Position numbers and translations under genes: made by a program
Shown here: positions 21,373 through 34,697 of the stretch, one piece after another
Layout: each line of letters starts with the position of its first letter
Position numbering within the stretch: the first letter of the stretch is position 1
DNA from: Eimeria necatrix
Taxonomy: Eukaryota; Apicomplexa; Conoidasida; Eucoccidiorida; Eimeriidae
Reading direction: 5' to 3'
NCBI RefSeq assembly: GCF_000499385.1
Contig: NW_013651809.1
Span: forward strand, 1-64,000
DNA: 64,000 bases
The notes under the pieces: model-generated
The model's input: the letters and a program-made list of their open reading frames with translations, nothing else
Databases searched by the model: none
Told to the model about the DNA's origin: nothing

Positions 21373-24107
21373 ATGGTGATGAGGGGAGGCGCACCTTCTG
21401 CCTCCCTACGGAGGGAGCTGGCCTCAATCGATATGACGAAAAGAAATACAGTGGTCCTTGATTCAAATACACTTCCCTCAGCATCTGGTGGACTACTCAC
21501 AAAGTCCTCTTCCATAAAGATCCATAAAAGGTCTGATATGCGTGACGTTTCCCGGGATAGCAAAAATTCAAAGATGCCGAGAAGCCAGCACGTGGTAAGC
21601 GCAACCTAAGCCATTTTTAGTGCGACCTAGTATTTGTAGTCTTTGGTTTTCAACCATGGTGAGGCGCTCCGATGATCAGCCTGCTTTGGGGGTTCACCCG
21701 CTATACTTAAATTTATGCGCCTGGCTAGAACCACTTTCTAATTCACCAGTTGTTTCTACGGTTCCTTCAGAAGTGGCCGAAAGAACACACTCAGGAGAGC
21801 CTTACCTTTCAGCAGGCTGGTCGTTTTCCTAAGATCTTGGTGGGAGGAAAGCGGGATTTTTCAGGAGAAAACACAGGCCCTCCATCCCGACGTTTTAGCA
21901 GCAGGCCTATGCGAGTAGGAAAAGCGTCAAAGAGGCCTGCGGGAGCAGGAATTGCTAAAACGGAAACCTTAAATTTTTTTCAAGACAAAATGAGCCTTAC
22001 TGATGACGGGAGCTTCCCCACAGAAAGGACGTTGGGCCAGAACGAAGCCGACGAGATTGCTCCCACCGCGAAGTCAAGAACTTGTCTGGAGCGACAAACG
22101 GGTTCGGGACGTTCTATGGCTTCTCATGGGCCCCTTTCTCCTTACGACTGCGCGTCACGCGGCACTGACAAGACTAAGGCTGAGATGTTCCTTGCTACGT
22201 TACAGCAACGGAACCAAGAACTGCTGCTAGAAAACGGATACTTAAAGGAAGCCCTCTTGGCGAGCGTCACGAATGGTAAACTTCTTTTCCTTCTAGAGAA
22301 CAACGACACAGCTGATGCCACTGACGAGCGAGAGAGCAGAACCTTGGCAGTGTCTTCGTGGGTCCCTGGGACAGATAAGGCCCTCTCAAGTGAAGGAAGT
22401 CCCAGAGAGGGTCATCTGCAGACCAGAAGAACCAAAAGCATCGACCTGCCTTGTGTACGAGAATTTTTTGAGGCTGTCAGCTGCTGCATAGGGCCGTCTT
22501 GCCGCGATCCGCCTCTCTTGCCACGGGATGGCCTCGTTGCTTTAGCAGACGGCTTCGGGATGGACACTTTTCATGAGCCGCCACAAACAATAGAGAAATT
22601 ACACAGAAGTACAGAAGACGAAAATGATGGGACTTCGATCAAAGTCGATTTTTTTCCCTTTGGGCATCCAGAAGATGATGAAGCCGCGCAGACCGATGTA
22701 AATCAGAGTGAGATTTGATCGCTGTGGCGTCACTGCTGCTGTTACAATCACATGTGCTTTAGCCAGTGATGTTGCTGGAGGTGGTGCCAAAGCTGCATGC
22801 TTCATGATCCTGTCTTTGCTGGTCTTACGTTGGTGCGTACATTCGCAGTTTCTGCGGCGGTTAGCTCGTCAGCTTGTTCTCCCATCACTGATGAAAAAAT
22901 TACGGGACACTTCCCTACAAAAAGGTCCTTTGGATCGCCCGCTGTAATGGGCTCTGCTCGTCTCCCATCGCGGCTCACCGTGGGAACCCTTCAGTCCTTG
23001 CCACCCAACTTAGACTGCCGCGCAGCAAAAGATGCCTTATTCTTCCCGTCCACCATCCCTTTGACTGCGCTACTTCCTCAGTCCCCGTATGCTAATCCTT
23101 GTTTGCTGCCTCTAACGGCCATAAATGGAGACCCCTTGTGGCTACCGGCGCGGCTTAAAGAGTCTCTTCGTGCGATTTTAAGTGAGGCGCCCAGCCCGGG
23201 GGAGGCCCTGACGGGCCTCTGGGGAGTTTGGAGCGAATATCTGAAGCATCTGCAGGCCTTGAAGAAGACTGTTGATCAGGCATATGCACAGCAAAAGCCT
23301 GCTATGCGAAAGAACGTTAAGGATGTGGGAGTTCTTGCGGTGGATCCTCCGCTCATGAAGGACGAACAATTTGCGCAAATTGTCCCTTCGGTACCCTCAC
23401 CGTGGCCAAAATCGGCTATCGCCACCCTTGTTCCAAGGCAGTCTCAGGCGGAAAAAGATTTTAAAAATTCTTACACGCAGTCATTTTCTTCAGAAAACCC
23501 AGTTGGTCCGGTCCCTCGCCGGAAGACCCATATAGGGGTGAGTGCTGCATCGCGCAAATCACTGACCCCTAGGAAACGCGCAACCTCAATTCCCGCCGAC
23601 AATCGGAAAATGCCTTCACACCTAACAAGAGAGCCTTCTGCGGAGGCCGGCAAGAGTTTGCGAACGAAGGAAACTGCGCCGAAGACGCCAAGGTTATCGC
23701 AAAACAAACTTGGAGACGAACTGCCTAGAGCAAACAAATTGAGCAAGTTCAAAAATGATGATGGACCGATGTATGGGGCGCTTGAGAAAGAGCTCACCAG
23801 AAGTAGTATTGGACCCAACTCGCCGGACGGGCGGCGCCCTACTGTTACATTGGGGCAAGCCGGCACAAGGCGCTCACAGCGCAAGCCGACAGAAATCCCC
23901 AGGACGACTTTGAAAACAGCTGTTGTAGAGAATCCGGAAGCGCCAGGGAAGACACCGCAATCAGCAAGAGCAGTAGCTGTACGCCCACTTGCACATGGGA
24001 CTTTGGGCAAGTCAGCCGAGGAGGCACGTAACGGATCACGCCGAGCAAGTAGAGCGACCAACACTAAGGGCGTCGCCCAGAATAAGCACAGTGTAGCAAA
24101 TGCCTGA
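21373..24107 (+). CDS. Hypothetical basic protein with a short coiled coil (three-exon model)
   Basis: Not firmly recognised. Exon model: 21373-21594 (ATG; donor GTG|GTAAGC), 21813-22707 (acceptor CTTACCTTTCAG; donor A|GTGAGA), 22849-24107 (acceptor ATTCGCAG; stop TGA). Phases agree, giving about 791 residues. The N-terminal half is hydrophilic, with a coiled coil near residues 193-228 (FLATLQQRNQELLLENGYLK). The C-terminal third is very basic and Ser/Thr/Pro-rich, with a box RRSQRKPTEIPRTTLK near 23871-23918. A central coil plus a basic Arg/Ser C-terminal box recalls shugoshin-like cohesin protectors, but this is weak. The upstream acceptor at about 21768 is an alternative. It is likely nuclear given its charge, and it contains few CAG repeats. 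Confidence 0.65.
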
Positions 24108-25225
24108 AACTGGCGCTTTTGGGAATGTCCAAAACAGCCAGCTCTCCAAGAAGGCTTTCATTTAACGGAGGCCGGTGTCATCAGCATTTCTTGGCGAAAA
24201 GAAGACCCTTGCAATGGAAGAAAGGAAAGGAAAATTCGGGTGTCTCTTCGTGTACCCTAGTGGGCTGTGGCCGTTTTGAAACTCAGCCATAGTTCCCTTA
24301 GAACAGTGCCGCCAGATAGCTCGGACACACCCGAATTTGTCGGGCCTTGTCCAGTTCTGATTGTAGCTGTTTGTGCAGTAACCACAGCTGCGGTGCTGGT
24401 TTTTTTCTTCGCCAATATTTGTGGTTTGGAAATGTTTCAGTTGAAAAGTTTCGGCGGTTTCTTCTGTTTTCGCTGAAGCACGTGGACACATGCCACATTC
24501 AGTTCATGCGTTGTCACAATGAATCAATTGCTTAAGAATGATACTGTGGAGGAACGCGGCAACAGTGAATTAAGCTGACAAGAAGATACGCCGCAGCACA
24601 TGCGGCCTACGGTGTGTAGTTAGAGATACACAAGTGTGGGAGGTATGGGCAAAATCGCTGTCGAGGACACGCTCTGCACTCCCCAATGCACACCATGCTT
24701 AGGGTAATCTAATCGAATGCTTATAGTTAAGTTGGAGTTGAATGACTGTAGATGCTACTGCTGCTGCTCTGTTATCGCGGTGTACTACAGAACTCTGCAA
24801 CTCGTTGCTTAACGTTCGTCCTAACTTCGCAGTTGCGAGCACACCTACGTTTCCAGATACTGAGAGACAAAAATGGCAATTATGGCATGCTGCTGTAGAT
24901 CTGGGCGGTACTGTGATGCCCTCCAGCCCCATTCACTGGAGCAGAGTGGCGTGGATGATTTGAAAAAGACCTGACGATTCTCCGCCTTTCAGTTCCATTA
25001 ATTAAATAAGTACATGTTTTGGCGCTGCCGATTCTATAAAAGGATTCTCGCGGAAGCGCCGCCAAGGTCTGCAGAATTCGATTGTCTGTACATGAGCACT
25101 GTCGATAGTCCCCAAGTTCTTCAGATGTCTACCCAGTTCGGAGTGGGCTTCATGCAGCTTCCTAAGACGGTCTTTTCTGCTCTTTTACTCACCTTGGAGC
25201 TAGAATTTTCGTGTTGGTAGGCCCA
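24108..25225. other. Intergenic region between convergent/tandem genes
   Basis: Only short frames are present. It must hold the 3' UTR of the preceding gene and the promoter of the tRNA ligase gene. No repeats or RNA genes were recognised. Confidence 0.5.
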
Positions 25226-28200
25226 ATGGACGGGGGACATCTCTCCGGGGACGTGGATTCCACGAGTCCCTGGAGGCCTGTCCAGCAGGCACACAGAGAT
25301 CGGGCAGGTCTGCCTGAGGAACCAGTCGGTAAATGCAGTGCAGAGTCTTCCTGCCGCGGCTTAGGTGACACAGAAGGCCTCCATGAGAGCGCCTTGTCTC
25401 GGAACGCAGCTTACGCACAAGCGGATATGCTCATCAAGAGGTTGGAGGAGTTGATGCAGCAACAAAAGCAGCAAGATGCAGTGGCCGCCGCATTCTCTGC
25501 TGCTGCGGAGTCTCTCCCTCTGGTCCAAGAAAAGCTGGTAGAGAGAAGAATGCGGCCTGCCGCTTTGGTGTCACTCAGACACCCGATTGAGAAAGTTACT
25601 CTCGTAGCAGAAACTACCCATACCGCAACATCGCAAATCACAACGGAAAATACGGAAGCAGAGAATGTTTCAAAAGTCCAAGTCCAAGCACAGGGTGTGA
25701 ATGAGGTGAGCGGGAGCAGCAGCAGCGACATGAGCAACAGGAGGACGGACCTGATGCTGCTGGACATTTCACTTCAAGATAAGGAATCAGAAGACCATGT
25801 ATTCTGCTGCTTCCCAGAACTCGTGCCATTGCTAAGACGGGGCCTTTCAGTGTTGGAATTCATAGAGAAGCCTGAGCATGCGCAGCAGGAAACGAATCCT
25901 CCGGATCAAGGATCCCGACAACAACACATGAAACATAATTATCAACAACAATCAAAGTACGTCCTGGTGCGCCGCGGCCTCCCGAAGTTCTTCGATCTCG
26001 ATCTAGAGCTTCTGGCTTGTTTCATTCTGCAGGAGACCAGAAGACAAAAGCAGCAACACGAAAGCAAGCAGAGGCAGAAGGAGCAACGAACACACTTTGA
26101 GCAGCCACCGCATGTGCAAGAGCTGCAAAAAGATCGGCAGCAGCAGCAAAACTTGCCAGGTCAAGAGCAAAACTTGCCGCAACAGCCACAAGGGGGAAAG
26201 CCGTTGAGACAACGAAGGACACCAGAGTGTCACCAGAAACAGCGACAGCGGGGGCAGGCGCGCAGCGGCGATGCTCAGAGCTTAGGTGAAAGTGCCGTTA
26301 ATAGTGCTTTAGACATCGCAAGAAGAGGGTCTGCGAAAGCTCTGTTATGTGCTCACCAACTGTCAGCTTGTCTCCTACGTTCCCTCAGCATTTCCAGGAA
26401 AGACGGCATTGCATGTAGCAGCGACGAAAACACTACGAATGCGGTCTCACTAGAAGTTTGGGCACTCGAAAAGCTAAATGGAGAGGCGGCCCAAATTTCC
26501 TTCTGCAGTGAGCTGAATGCTTGGGCTTGCTGCAGCAAGAATGTCTGTGTATTTTTACCTGCTGCTGCTGCAGCTGCCAACGGGTGTAGGTACACACTGC
26601 CCAGTGCAGGCGAGGCAATAGCAGCAACGACCGAGACTGCATCTGCTAGACTGCAGCAACAATGTAGTAAACAGCACCAGCAACGCGAGGAAGGTCACAA
26701 TGATGTTCAGCAGCGACAAGAAGAGCAGCAGCGCTCTTGTGAAGAGCAACAAGAGAAGCAGCAAGATGTGGTTGCCTTGCTACGGCTACTGGGGGCCGAC
26801 CGCATTTTTTCGCAGCCCTTCTCGGTTGATACGCCGCGGCTTCGCCGCAGAGAAACTTACGCCTTACGGGTGTCTGATGCGTGGCAAAAACAGTTGCAGC
26901 GGCTTACTCAAGAACAGGTAGAATATAAATCCAAGCTCTTTTCAGTGACGTTTGTGGCACTTCAAATATACAGGGTTTGCGTGTACCCCCTTATTGGATC
27001 TTTGTTCTATATAACGTTGGGTTTGGGGTCTTTGGATGGGGGTGACCAAAATGGTCAAGGGCCATTTATGCACAGTCTGCGGCCTGTGCTTGGCATCGTC
27101 AGGTTAGGACATTGCAACAACTGCTACAGAAGCACACACTTGTTGGCGAGCTGATAGGCGATGCAGAGAAGCAACATATCGTGCCTGCGTCCAAGCAGCG
27201 ACGGGAGCAGCAACGACAACAGTGCACAATAACAGCGGAGGGGAGACTAATATTCTTTGCTTTGGTACCACACAATCTTGAAGGTACCAACGGAGGCTTC
27301 GGTGAACCTCCCTGTCTGTGCCCCAGTGTATCGTTACCACTGCTCCAATCATTGGGACTCGAGACGGCATCACTAGCAGCGCGACTGCAGGCGTCATCAC
27401 CACTAGAGCTACTGCTGCCACTGTGCCAACTGGAACTGCAGAGAGCAAGCGACTGTGATACTGAGGGCCTTGTTTTATATTTTTGCAGCCGCACAGCGGG
27501 CGTCAGCGGTGCCGACTCCAAGGAAGCGTCAACTGTAGTGGCGCTTGCGAAAGTCAAGTCTGCTCCCTATTTGATGCGTAGGAAGACAAGAGAGAAACTC
27601 AAACGTCTGGTTAGGAGTAGATGCTTCTGGTCAGCTGCAGCAGCAACTGCTGCTCTGGCGAAAGGAGCGCTGGTCGAGGGACAAGAAGCGGAGAACGCTC
27701 CCAATATTGTTTCCCAGGCTTTTGCCGCAGCACAGGCAGCCCTGTCTACTTCAGCCACTTTTGAAAGCACGGGAGAAGTTGCTACTGCGTACCCCGTATC
27801 TTCCTCCTCAAGAACAGGGGCAGCTGCAGAAGCTGCTCTTCGTGTCCGCATAGCCGCTGCCGTTGGACTGTACTGGTGCAGCTTTCTTGAAGAAGAACTG
27901 AGCCGTTTCGACCATATACTACACTCATGCTTGCCACGCAATTTTTCATTTTGTCTCCTTAAAGAAATATTGAGCTCACAGCAGCACCAGCAGGAGCGTA
28001 CACAGGAGTATTTGCTGATGATCCAAGAGCAGCAGCAGCAGATGATGTCCTCTTGTGGCCGTATGGTGAGAAAGGAGAGTGCCAATTTCAGAAGAGCAGC
28101 GGCTTTCTTGTGTTCCCTTGCTGCTGCTTTGTTGTTGGAATTAGCTTGCCAACCAGATCCAGAGCAGATCTTCTTGGATTGGCACAAACTGCAGAGTCAA

Positions 28201-31200
28201 AAGTGTCAGCAGGTACAGCTGCAGCAGGACACAGGAGGCCTAAGCAGCACGGAAGAGTCAAAGCGCTTTCTGCAGTTCCTTATACATGGGCGAGGAAGGG
28301 ATCGGGGTGCAAACTGCTTTATGGGCCCACTTGGTCGATTCTTGGTCACTTACGTAGACATGCGGCTGTTAGACCTCATGGAAGACAGCGCTGCATTTGG
28401 CACTGCTGTGGACGCTCCAGAATACTGGGCTGCTTTGCCACAAGAGCTGCAGCTCCATCTGCAAAAGACCAGCAGTGCCTGCACCAACAGCCCATACTCT
28501 TGTGTCGTTAGAGTAGCAGATTTCCGTAGGCTCGGCTCATTTTCGTCGGTGCGACTGCAAGAACAAGATGGTAGAACGCTGAAACGTCTTCAAGCGAGGA
28601 GGCAAGAGCATGCGGAACAACATTGTCAACAAAATCACTTGGACAGGCCTGTGCTGCGACGTCAGCAAGTAACTGTATGCCTCGTAACTCACCCTCTTGC
28701 GCTACGTGCTTCTCAGTATCAAGAAATACAAAAGCTTTGTCGTGACCGTGGCTGCAGCTTGGTGCTGCGGCACAGGTCGTGCGTAAGCGCGTGCTGCTGC
28801 CGTTGCCACGAGTCCAGATGCAGCGCCTTTTGTTGTCAAAATTCCGGGGTCAGCACAAGAGGCACAGCATTCGACTACCAGTTTGCTTCGTTGATTATAC
28901 TTCTGGGCCTTGATCAAGATGGCTATGCAATCTCTTTGCAGAGGCTGCGCCAACTGTTGAAGCGTCGACAGCAGCATCTGGGACATGAGCAGGATATAGA
29001 GTGGGATGGCATCGCACTAGTTGGCCAGAAGGGCAACATCGAGGGACTAAGGGGCTTTGCGATGCAGAGCGAAACTTCTACGTGCGCGAATGCATCTCGT
29101 TTTCTTGTGGCAGATACAGTGGTAGGAAGGGCTATTCAAGAAGCAAGCAGCGATGCTGCCGCGGAAAGCATTCTTGCACTGGCGTCAAATTGCTGTACCA
29201 GGGGTGTTCCAGAAGCCAGCTTTGACTTCTTCAGAACATTGCAAGCCGGCAGTGCTTCACGCCAGGTCCAAGCTGGTGAAAAGGGCGGCCACGTTACTTT
29301 GATAACGTTCCCTACCCGAAAGGTAGTGCATAACTCTGATGGTTGTATCTGCTATTCGGAAGATGTGCGTTGGCAGGGATTTATCCAGGAAGTTAGTGCA
29401 GCGATTCAGTCTGCCTTGCAGACGGGAGCACAAGGCCCTCCCGCAGCAAGCAGCCAAGAAGCTGCCTGGGGATCCAGTAAAGTGGCCGTTTCGTCTTTTG
29501 AGCCCCAGAATACCGTGCCAGCTTTCATGTCAACCTGGAAGGAACTTGCTGCCCCGCCATCTCAATCGCTTTCGCCTGTTTCCGTGGTTGCGCTGCTGCC
29601 CGTTGGTCTCCCTGGCAGCGGAAAAACAACGGTGCTACTGGAGGCCTTGCGCCCTGCACTGAGGCAGGAGCTAGTATCACAGAACACTTTTCCTGTTGGA
29701 GGAGTCACCGGTGAGCTTCACACGTCAGGGCATAGACTCTAAGTGCCGGATTTCAGGTTTAAAATCGCTTTCCGTTCCTCACTTCGTACCGCCTACGACT
29801 GCTGTTCCTTGATGTCAAAATGTTTTGGGTCTTCTCAACGTTTTGCAGGTTTCACTCTTTGGGAGGGTCGGCCGTCTCTTGAAACGGAGGCAACAACAAC
29901 ATTAACAACAGCAGAGACGTCTAACACCACGGAAACAGAAAGGGCAACAAAGGTGCCTGCAGTATCCGTGTCAACAGCAAAGGTTGAGGCAACAGCAACA
30001 ACCGCAGAGAAGCCGGCACAGCTTGTGTCTGCCGTTGATTGCGCTTGCATATTAAGCTCGGACGAGTTCACGGGCGAAGTGCTGAGATCTTTTGGCTACA
30101 GAGCCCCTGTGGGTTCCCTTTACCAGATGTGCCATGAAGAGGCGTTGAAGGCTGGTCCAGCAGCAATAAGCCGGTTGAGTGTTCCGTGCGGTCAGCAACT
30201 CATAGGTGGGGACAGCCAGTCACCTCCGAATGAGAAGGCCATCAAAGCAGCAATAGCAGAGGCAAGAAGGAACATGAAGTCTGCTCTCGATGAATTCTTT
30301 ACGCAATTAACGGAAGCTCTCGTACACCAGATGTATAAACAGCGACAGGAACAGGAAAAGGGAAGGGAAGACTCGGCAGCAGGACGCTGGTCCCGTCCCA
30401 TTCGCGTCCTTATAGCTTTGGATAGGAATCATCCCCCCAATGCGATCGAACCTCGCTTTCATGAGATGCAAGAATACCTGCATGCACTGCAGTCGACGGT
30501 CCTTGAGCGCTGCGGGATACTCGTGAGGGTTGCTACTGCTGCGCTGTTGCTACCGCCGGACGTAGCTCAAGAGAAATCCTCGGGGCCACTTAGAACTCCT
30601 GTGGGATGCTCTAAGAAGCAGCGCATACCATGGGACTTTCCTTGGTCTGTGGAGGTGGTCCTGCGCTGCATGCATAGGGTGCTGACCCGTGTTGACCATG
30701 CTACCCTTTCAGGAAGAAAAGGCCAACGTGCACGGTTGTCAGAGAGCCCTGCAGCTGATGTCTCGGAATCCGATGTTACACAAGACAATAAGGCCCTACA
30801 CATATGCCTCTCCTTTCTATCTTGCTTTCGAGGCTACTCCAACCTTGACAGATTTTTAGAAAGCCATCCATGCATCGATCACGTGCTGCAGCTACAGACG
30901 GTGCTACCGAAGCAGCAGCAACAGCAGGAGCAGAGTCAACTGCCCAGGCAGCAGCTGCAGACTCAGCAGCAGCTACTGCTAACCGCTCTTTCCTCCCTAA
31001 GACCGTTCAGTGAACTGCCGGCTAACCAGGATATTTACAGTGCTCTCGCGGCTAGTCTGAGGCAGTTCCCTCCGAATGACTCAGGCTCTGGGTTTTTTCA
31101 GCCGAGCCCGCAAGCGAGTGCTACTAGCTGTGCAGCAGAATTGCTGCATCTGCTCGAGAATGTGTATAGTTCGATGGACAACCCAGTGCTGCAACAGCCG

Positions 31201-32442
31201 AGCCAGCGAAATCAGCAGCCTCGAGAGCAGCAGCCCCAACAGCCACAGGAGGTGCAACAGCAGGGTGTCCACAGGGATATTTCTCCCACCAGCCAGCTTG
31301 AGCAACCACAGCGAGATCTGGACGGGGTGATGCCGGAGGATGGCCCTGTGGTACCGTTCACAGCAACGAGCAACTGCGGATCTGACATTATCATGCGACT
31401 TCCAACTTTCTTCAGCGTCTTGCTAAATGATGAGAGAACGACGCTCGCCTCGCTGACTGAACAGCTCTTTGCTGCGGCGAAGACTGCAGAAAGTCCGTGC
31501 GGCCCTTCGGTTGAAGACATCAGCAAGGCTATAATGCCCGTAGAAAAGCCTCATGTCACGACCTTTTACTTGGGAGGTGGCTCCCTAAAGGTTAGCAGGG
31601 ACGTGGTTGCGGCTGCAAACGACTGGCTAGACAAGAGGCTGAGTGCATGCTGCGCAGGCGATGCCTCGCATTCGGATTCCGTAGGGAAATTCTCGCAGGG
31701 GTCCCTTCCCGTTTCTTCCAATTTCCTCCGCTTGCAGGAGCTCCTGGCATCTCGGAGGCAAGTTGGCCTCTACTTCAAATTTCGAGTGACTCATCTCGTC
31801 CTTACGGATTTCGGCTTGGCTTGTGGTGCATTGAGCCCTGTCTGTCCCGTCTTACCTCTAGCAGAGTGCTCTACCCTGAGCACATCCCCATTAAAAGTCT
31901 TTTCACAAGACAATGCACCTAATATGGAGGTTGAATGCAGAGGTGTTGAAGGTGAAATGGGAGAGATCGATGGAAGGGCGGATGCATGCGGCCATTTCTG
32001 CGCTGCATGTGGGCCTCACGAATGTGTGGGCACTTCTTCTAAAGTTTACAAGTTGTGCATGGCTGCGAATCACTATGCACACGTTACTTTGTGCCTTAGT
32101 GAGGGTGTTGCAGCAGTGATGTCCAACGACGTTTTGCAGGCGGCAGACAAGGCTATAGTGAATGGCATAAGGGAAGGGCGGTTACGGGCAGGCACACCCA
32201 GACCATACTGCACGGGGGCACCCGAAAATGTACCAGGAACCCCTGAAAATCACGGTGAGATACTTTCATTGGGGGCTCCATATCAAAGTGTTGAGTGCTC
32301 TGCAGTAGGAGACAGCGATGATCCTCAGGAGCTCATCGTCTTCACAGGGGCTGTAGTAAGAGGCATTTCCGCACGTTTATGGGTTTGGGTCATCCCAGAA
32401 GATAGTCAAGAAGAGCTGGAGGGCCCACTCCAAGCAAGCTGA
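25226..32442 (+). CDS. Plant/fungal-type tRNA splicing ligase (Trl1/RLG1-like), three exons
   Basis: The enzyme would join tRNA exons after intron removal (5' kinase, 2',3'-cyclic phosphodiesterase and ATP-dependent ligase in one chain), and possibly a stress-response mRNA as in fungi and plants. Exons: 25226-26917, 27103-29710, 29849-32442; donors CAG|GTAGAA and G|GTGAGC; acceptors ...CATCGTCAG and ...ACGTTTTGCAG; phases fit; about 2,297 residues against about 800-1,100 in fungi and plants. In order: VRRGLPKFFDL (about 248-258), the nucleotidyltransferase motif K-L-N-G (416-419, Lys codon at 26471), WDGIALVGQKGN near 29002, the kinase P-loop GLPGSGKTT (about 1399; 29605), DRNHPPNAI (about 1625), then two 2H phosphodiesterase motifs HVTTFY (His about 2002) and AHVTLCL (His about 2178). 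The extra length is mostly Gln, Ala and Cys-rich insertions. Each motif is short, but their order matches the family. The start is the first in-frame ATG. Confidence 0.8.
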
Positions 32443-34697
32443 GAACACTGAGATGCTGAATCAAGTGAAGCAGAACCCTTCAAGGGAGGATATCTATCTT
32501 TGTGTCTCGGGCTAACTCTACACAGCGTACTTTCTGGCCATATTGACAAACAGGCTTCCCTCCCGTTCTTTATGTCCATTCCTGAAGTTCCGCAATTTCT
32601 TACGTAGCCAAAGCATAGGCTTGACAGTTCCACCCAATGGCAATAAGCCTCCTCAAGCTGCGCTCCTGTAACACCGCGGGTGTGTTTTGTGGGAGTGACT
32701 GCTTTGCTGCCATTAGAATGCGTCTGCCCTAGTCATTCTTTTAAGCTAACGTATTAGCTGAAGCAGCAACCCCCGGAGGCAGTTGCTGGCAATGGTAACT
32801 TGATTGCAGTGCAGAAATTTTTGGCAAATGCGAAGGTGGTTGATGCAGCAGTTGCATGCTTCCGGCTGACTTTTCCTTGTAGGACAGGTAGAGAATGCAT
32901 AGCTTCAATAACTTTTTGAAGCCCCCTGTCAGTATTTAATTGCTTGGATTGCCACTAGGAGCCTTTGTAGGGGAGTAGAATGGCGCATTCACGTTCCTTG
33001 TGGTAAAAGGGCCCCTTAGTGAGGATCAGCAAGTAGAATGACGCTAGCAGCTGAATTTCAACTTCCGATTCCACATCACCGTTGCAAGAAATGAGGGTTG
33101 TCCCAGCAGGAAGTGCGCATGCAGGGTAATTTGCTCGCGTAGTCGCTTTTGTTAACAGCCTTTCCAACTAGTTGCTTGCCGGCAACGCATTCTGTAGCCC
33201 CGTTTCAGCTACGCATTAAGCCGGACTTTTCGTACGCATGACCCTCAATTTGTATCTGCAGATCCATGCGCGCAACCTTGTTTGCTGCGAACATTGTTAA
33301 TCACTGCTTGATTCATATCCTCTAAGAATTCCTACGTGTAATTAGAAGCCATGATCTATGCTTAAGCAAATATACCTTGAACTTGCTCTCGGTTGGATTA
33401 AACGCAGCTGCTGCCGCTTGTTGCTTCAAACTAATCTCCTGTATTCATTCTCACTGCAGCGGCACTGTTCGGGCGCCACACGTTTTGTGAAGTTTCACAG
33501 GTGTTCCGTCCTGAACTGTGGTTCTTGTGGCTGCTGGAGGCGGCCACCTTGCAGATGTCTCATCACGCAGACGAATTTCAAATACGTGACAGGGGGTTTA
33601 TCTAAGTCGGCGCAGTAACACTGCAGAGGAGACTGCCACTCATGTGATCATACGTGCGATGCTAAAAAGAATGTTCCTTTGCTCAAGACATCATTTAAAA
33701 ATGACTTTAACTATAGATGAAGGATAAAGATGTTCGCTCCTTGCCGGGTAGAAGAGGTTGCGCAGCCCGGCTCTCCTTGCAGTTACTTGGATGGTGTTGC
33801 TTCGTAGGCCAAAAATTGATCTCGGTATTCCACTGTATATCGCATATCACCAACTATCATTTAACGCTGCATATTGCGTGTTCCCACAATGCAGACGCCG
33901 CGCACTAATATATGTCTCCGATTGCTCTCCAGAGGGAAAGGGGTTCAGCAGCTTTCAAGTACGCAGATGTGTCTCGTGTTGGCATTGTTGCAGAACAAAT
34001 TGGAATAAGAAACATAAATCATCGGCCAGCGGGTTGGGTTCGGGATGCTCCGCGATCCGGCAGTCTGCAATTGCTGTTGCCATACGTCTTTCGAGGTCAA
34101 AGATTTCTTTGAACTTCCAGTTAGATCAAAGCTGTTTCCGCTTTGTAGCGTGCTGCTGGACTGATTTGCATAACGAAACGTGAGGTCCGAAGCTCTGCAT
34201 GAATTTAAAGCATAGTCCAAAAAATCTTGCTGACTTAGTACGGCGCAAGGCTATTTGATAAAGATGCCTGCCAACCGAAGAAAAGCAGGGCAAAACATAG
34301 TCCAATATGTTCCCATCCATTCAAATAGAACTAGGAAGCTTCCACTGAAGAACCCCCAGAAGCCTGGTGCACTTCTACTGCCAGCTGATCATTACAGAAA
34401 ACAAGGAACTCTCCTTTGTGCCGGCCTCCTGCCCGTAAGAGGAAGACAAATGTCTTTGCATTTCAAAGAGCAAGGCGAAGTCTATTGCAACGGACGCATA
34501 TATGCATCGTGTCTTCATATATGGAGATTGAGATACCTGATGCGTACAGCCTCCAGCCCTTACGAGCCACTGCACCGGCCATTCAGTCAGTCTGGCAGTA
34601 CCAAATACGGAGACACGAACATTTGGTCTACAAACTACTGTATAACTCGACCAAGGCTCTTTAAAAAGGCACAAGTAACGCAGCGTCGTGTCACCCA
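32443..34697. other. Intergenic region between convergent genes
   Basis: The tRNA ligase gene (plus) and the RRLS-motif gene (minus) end toward each other here. Short frames on both strands show no domain. No RNA gene or retroelement motif was recognised. Confidence 0.5.

Noticed and set aside
29711..29848. Possible stop between two large frames meaning two separate genes
   Set aside because: A GT-AG intron of 138 bases with matching phase removes the stop and joins the kinase P-loop to the rest of the kinase and the phosphodiesterase.
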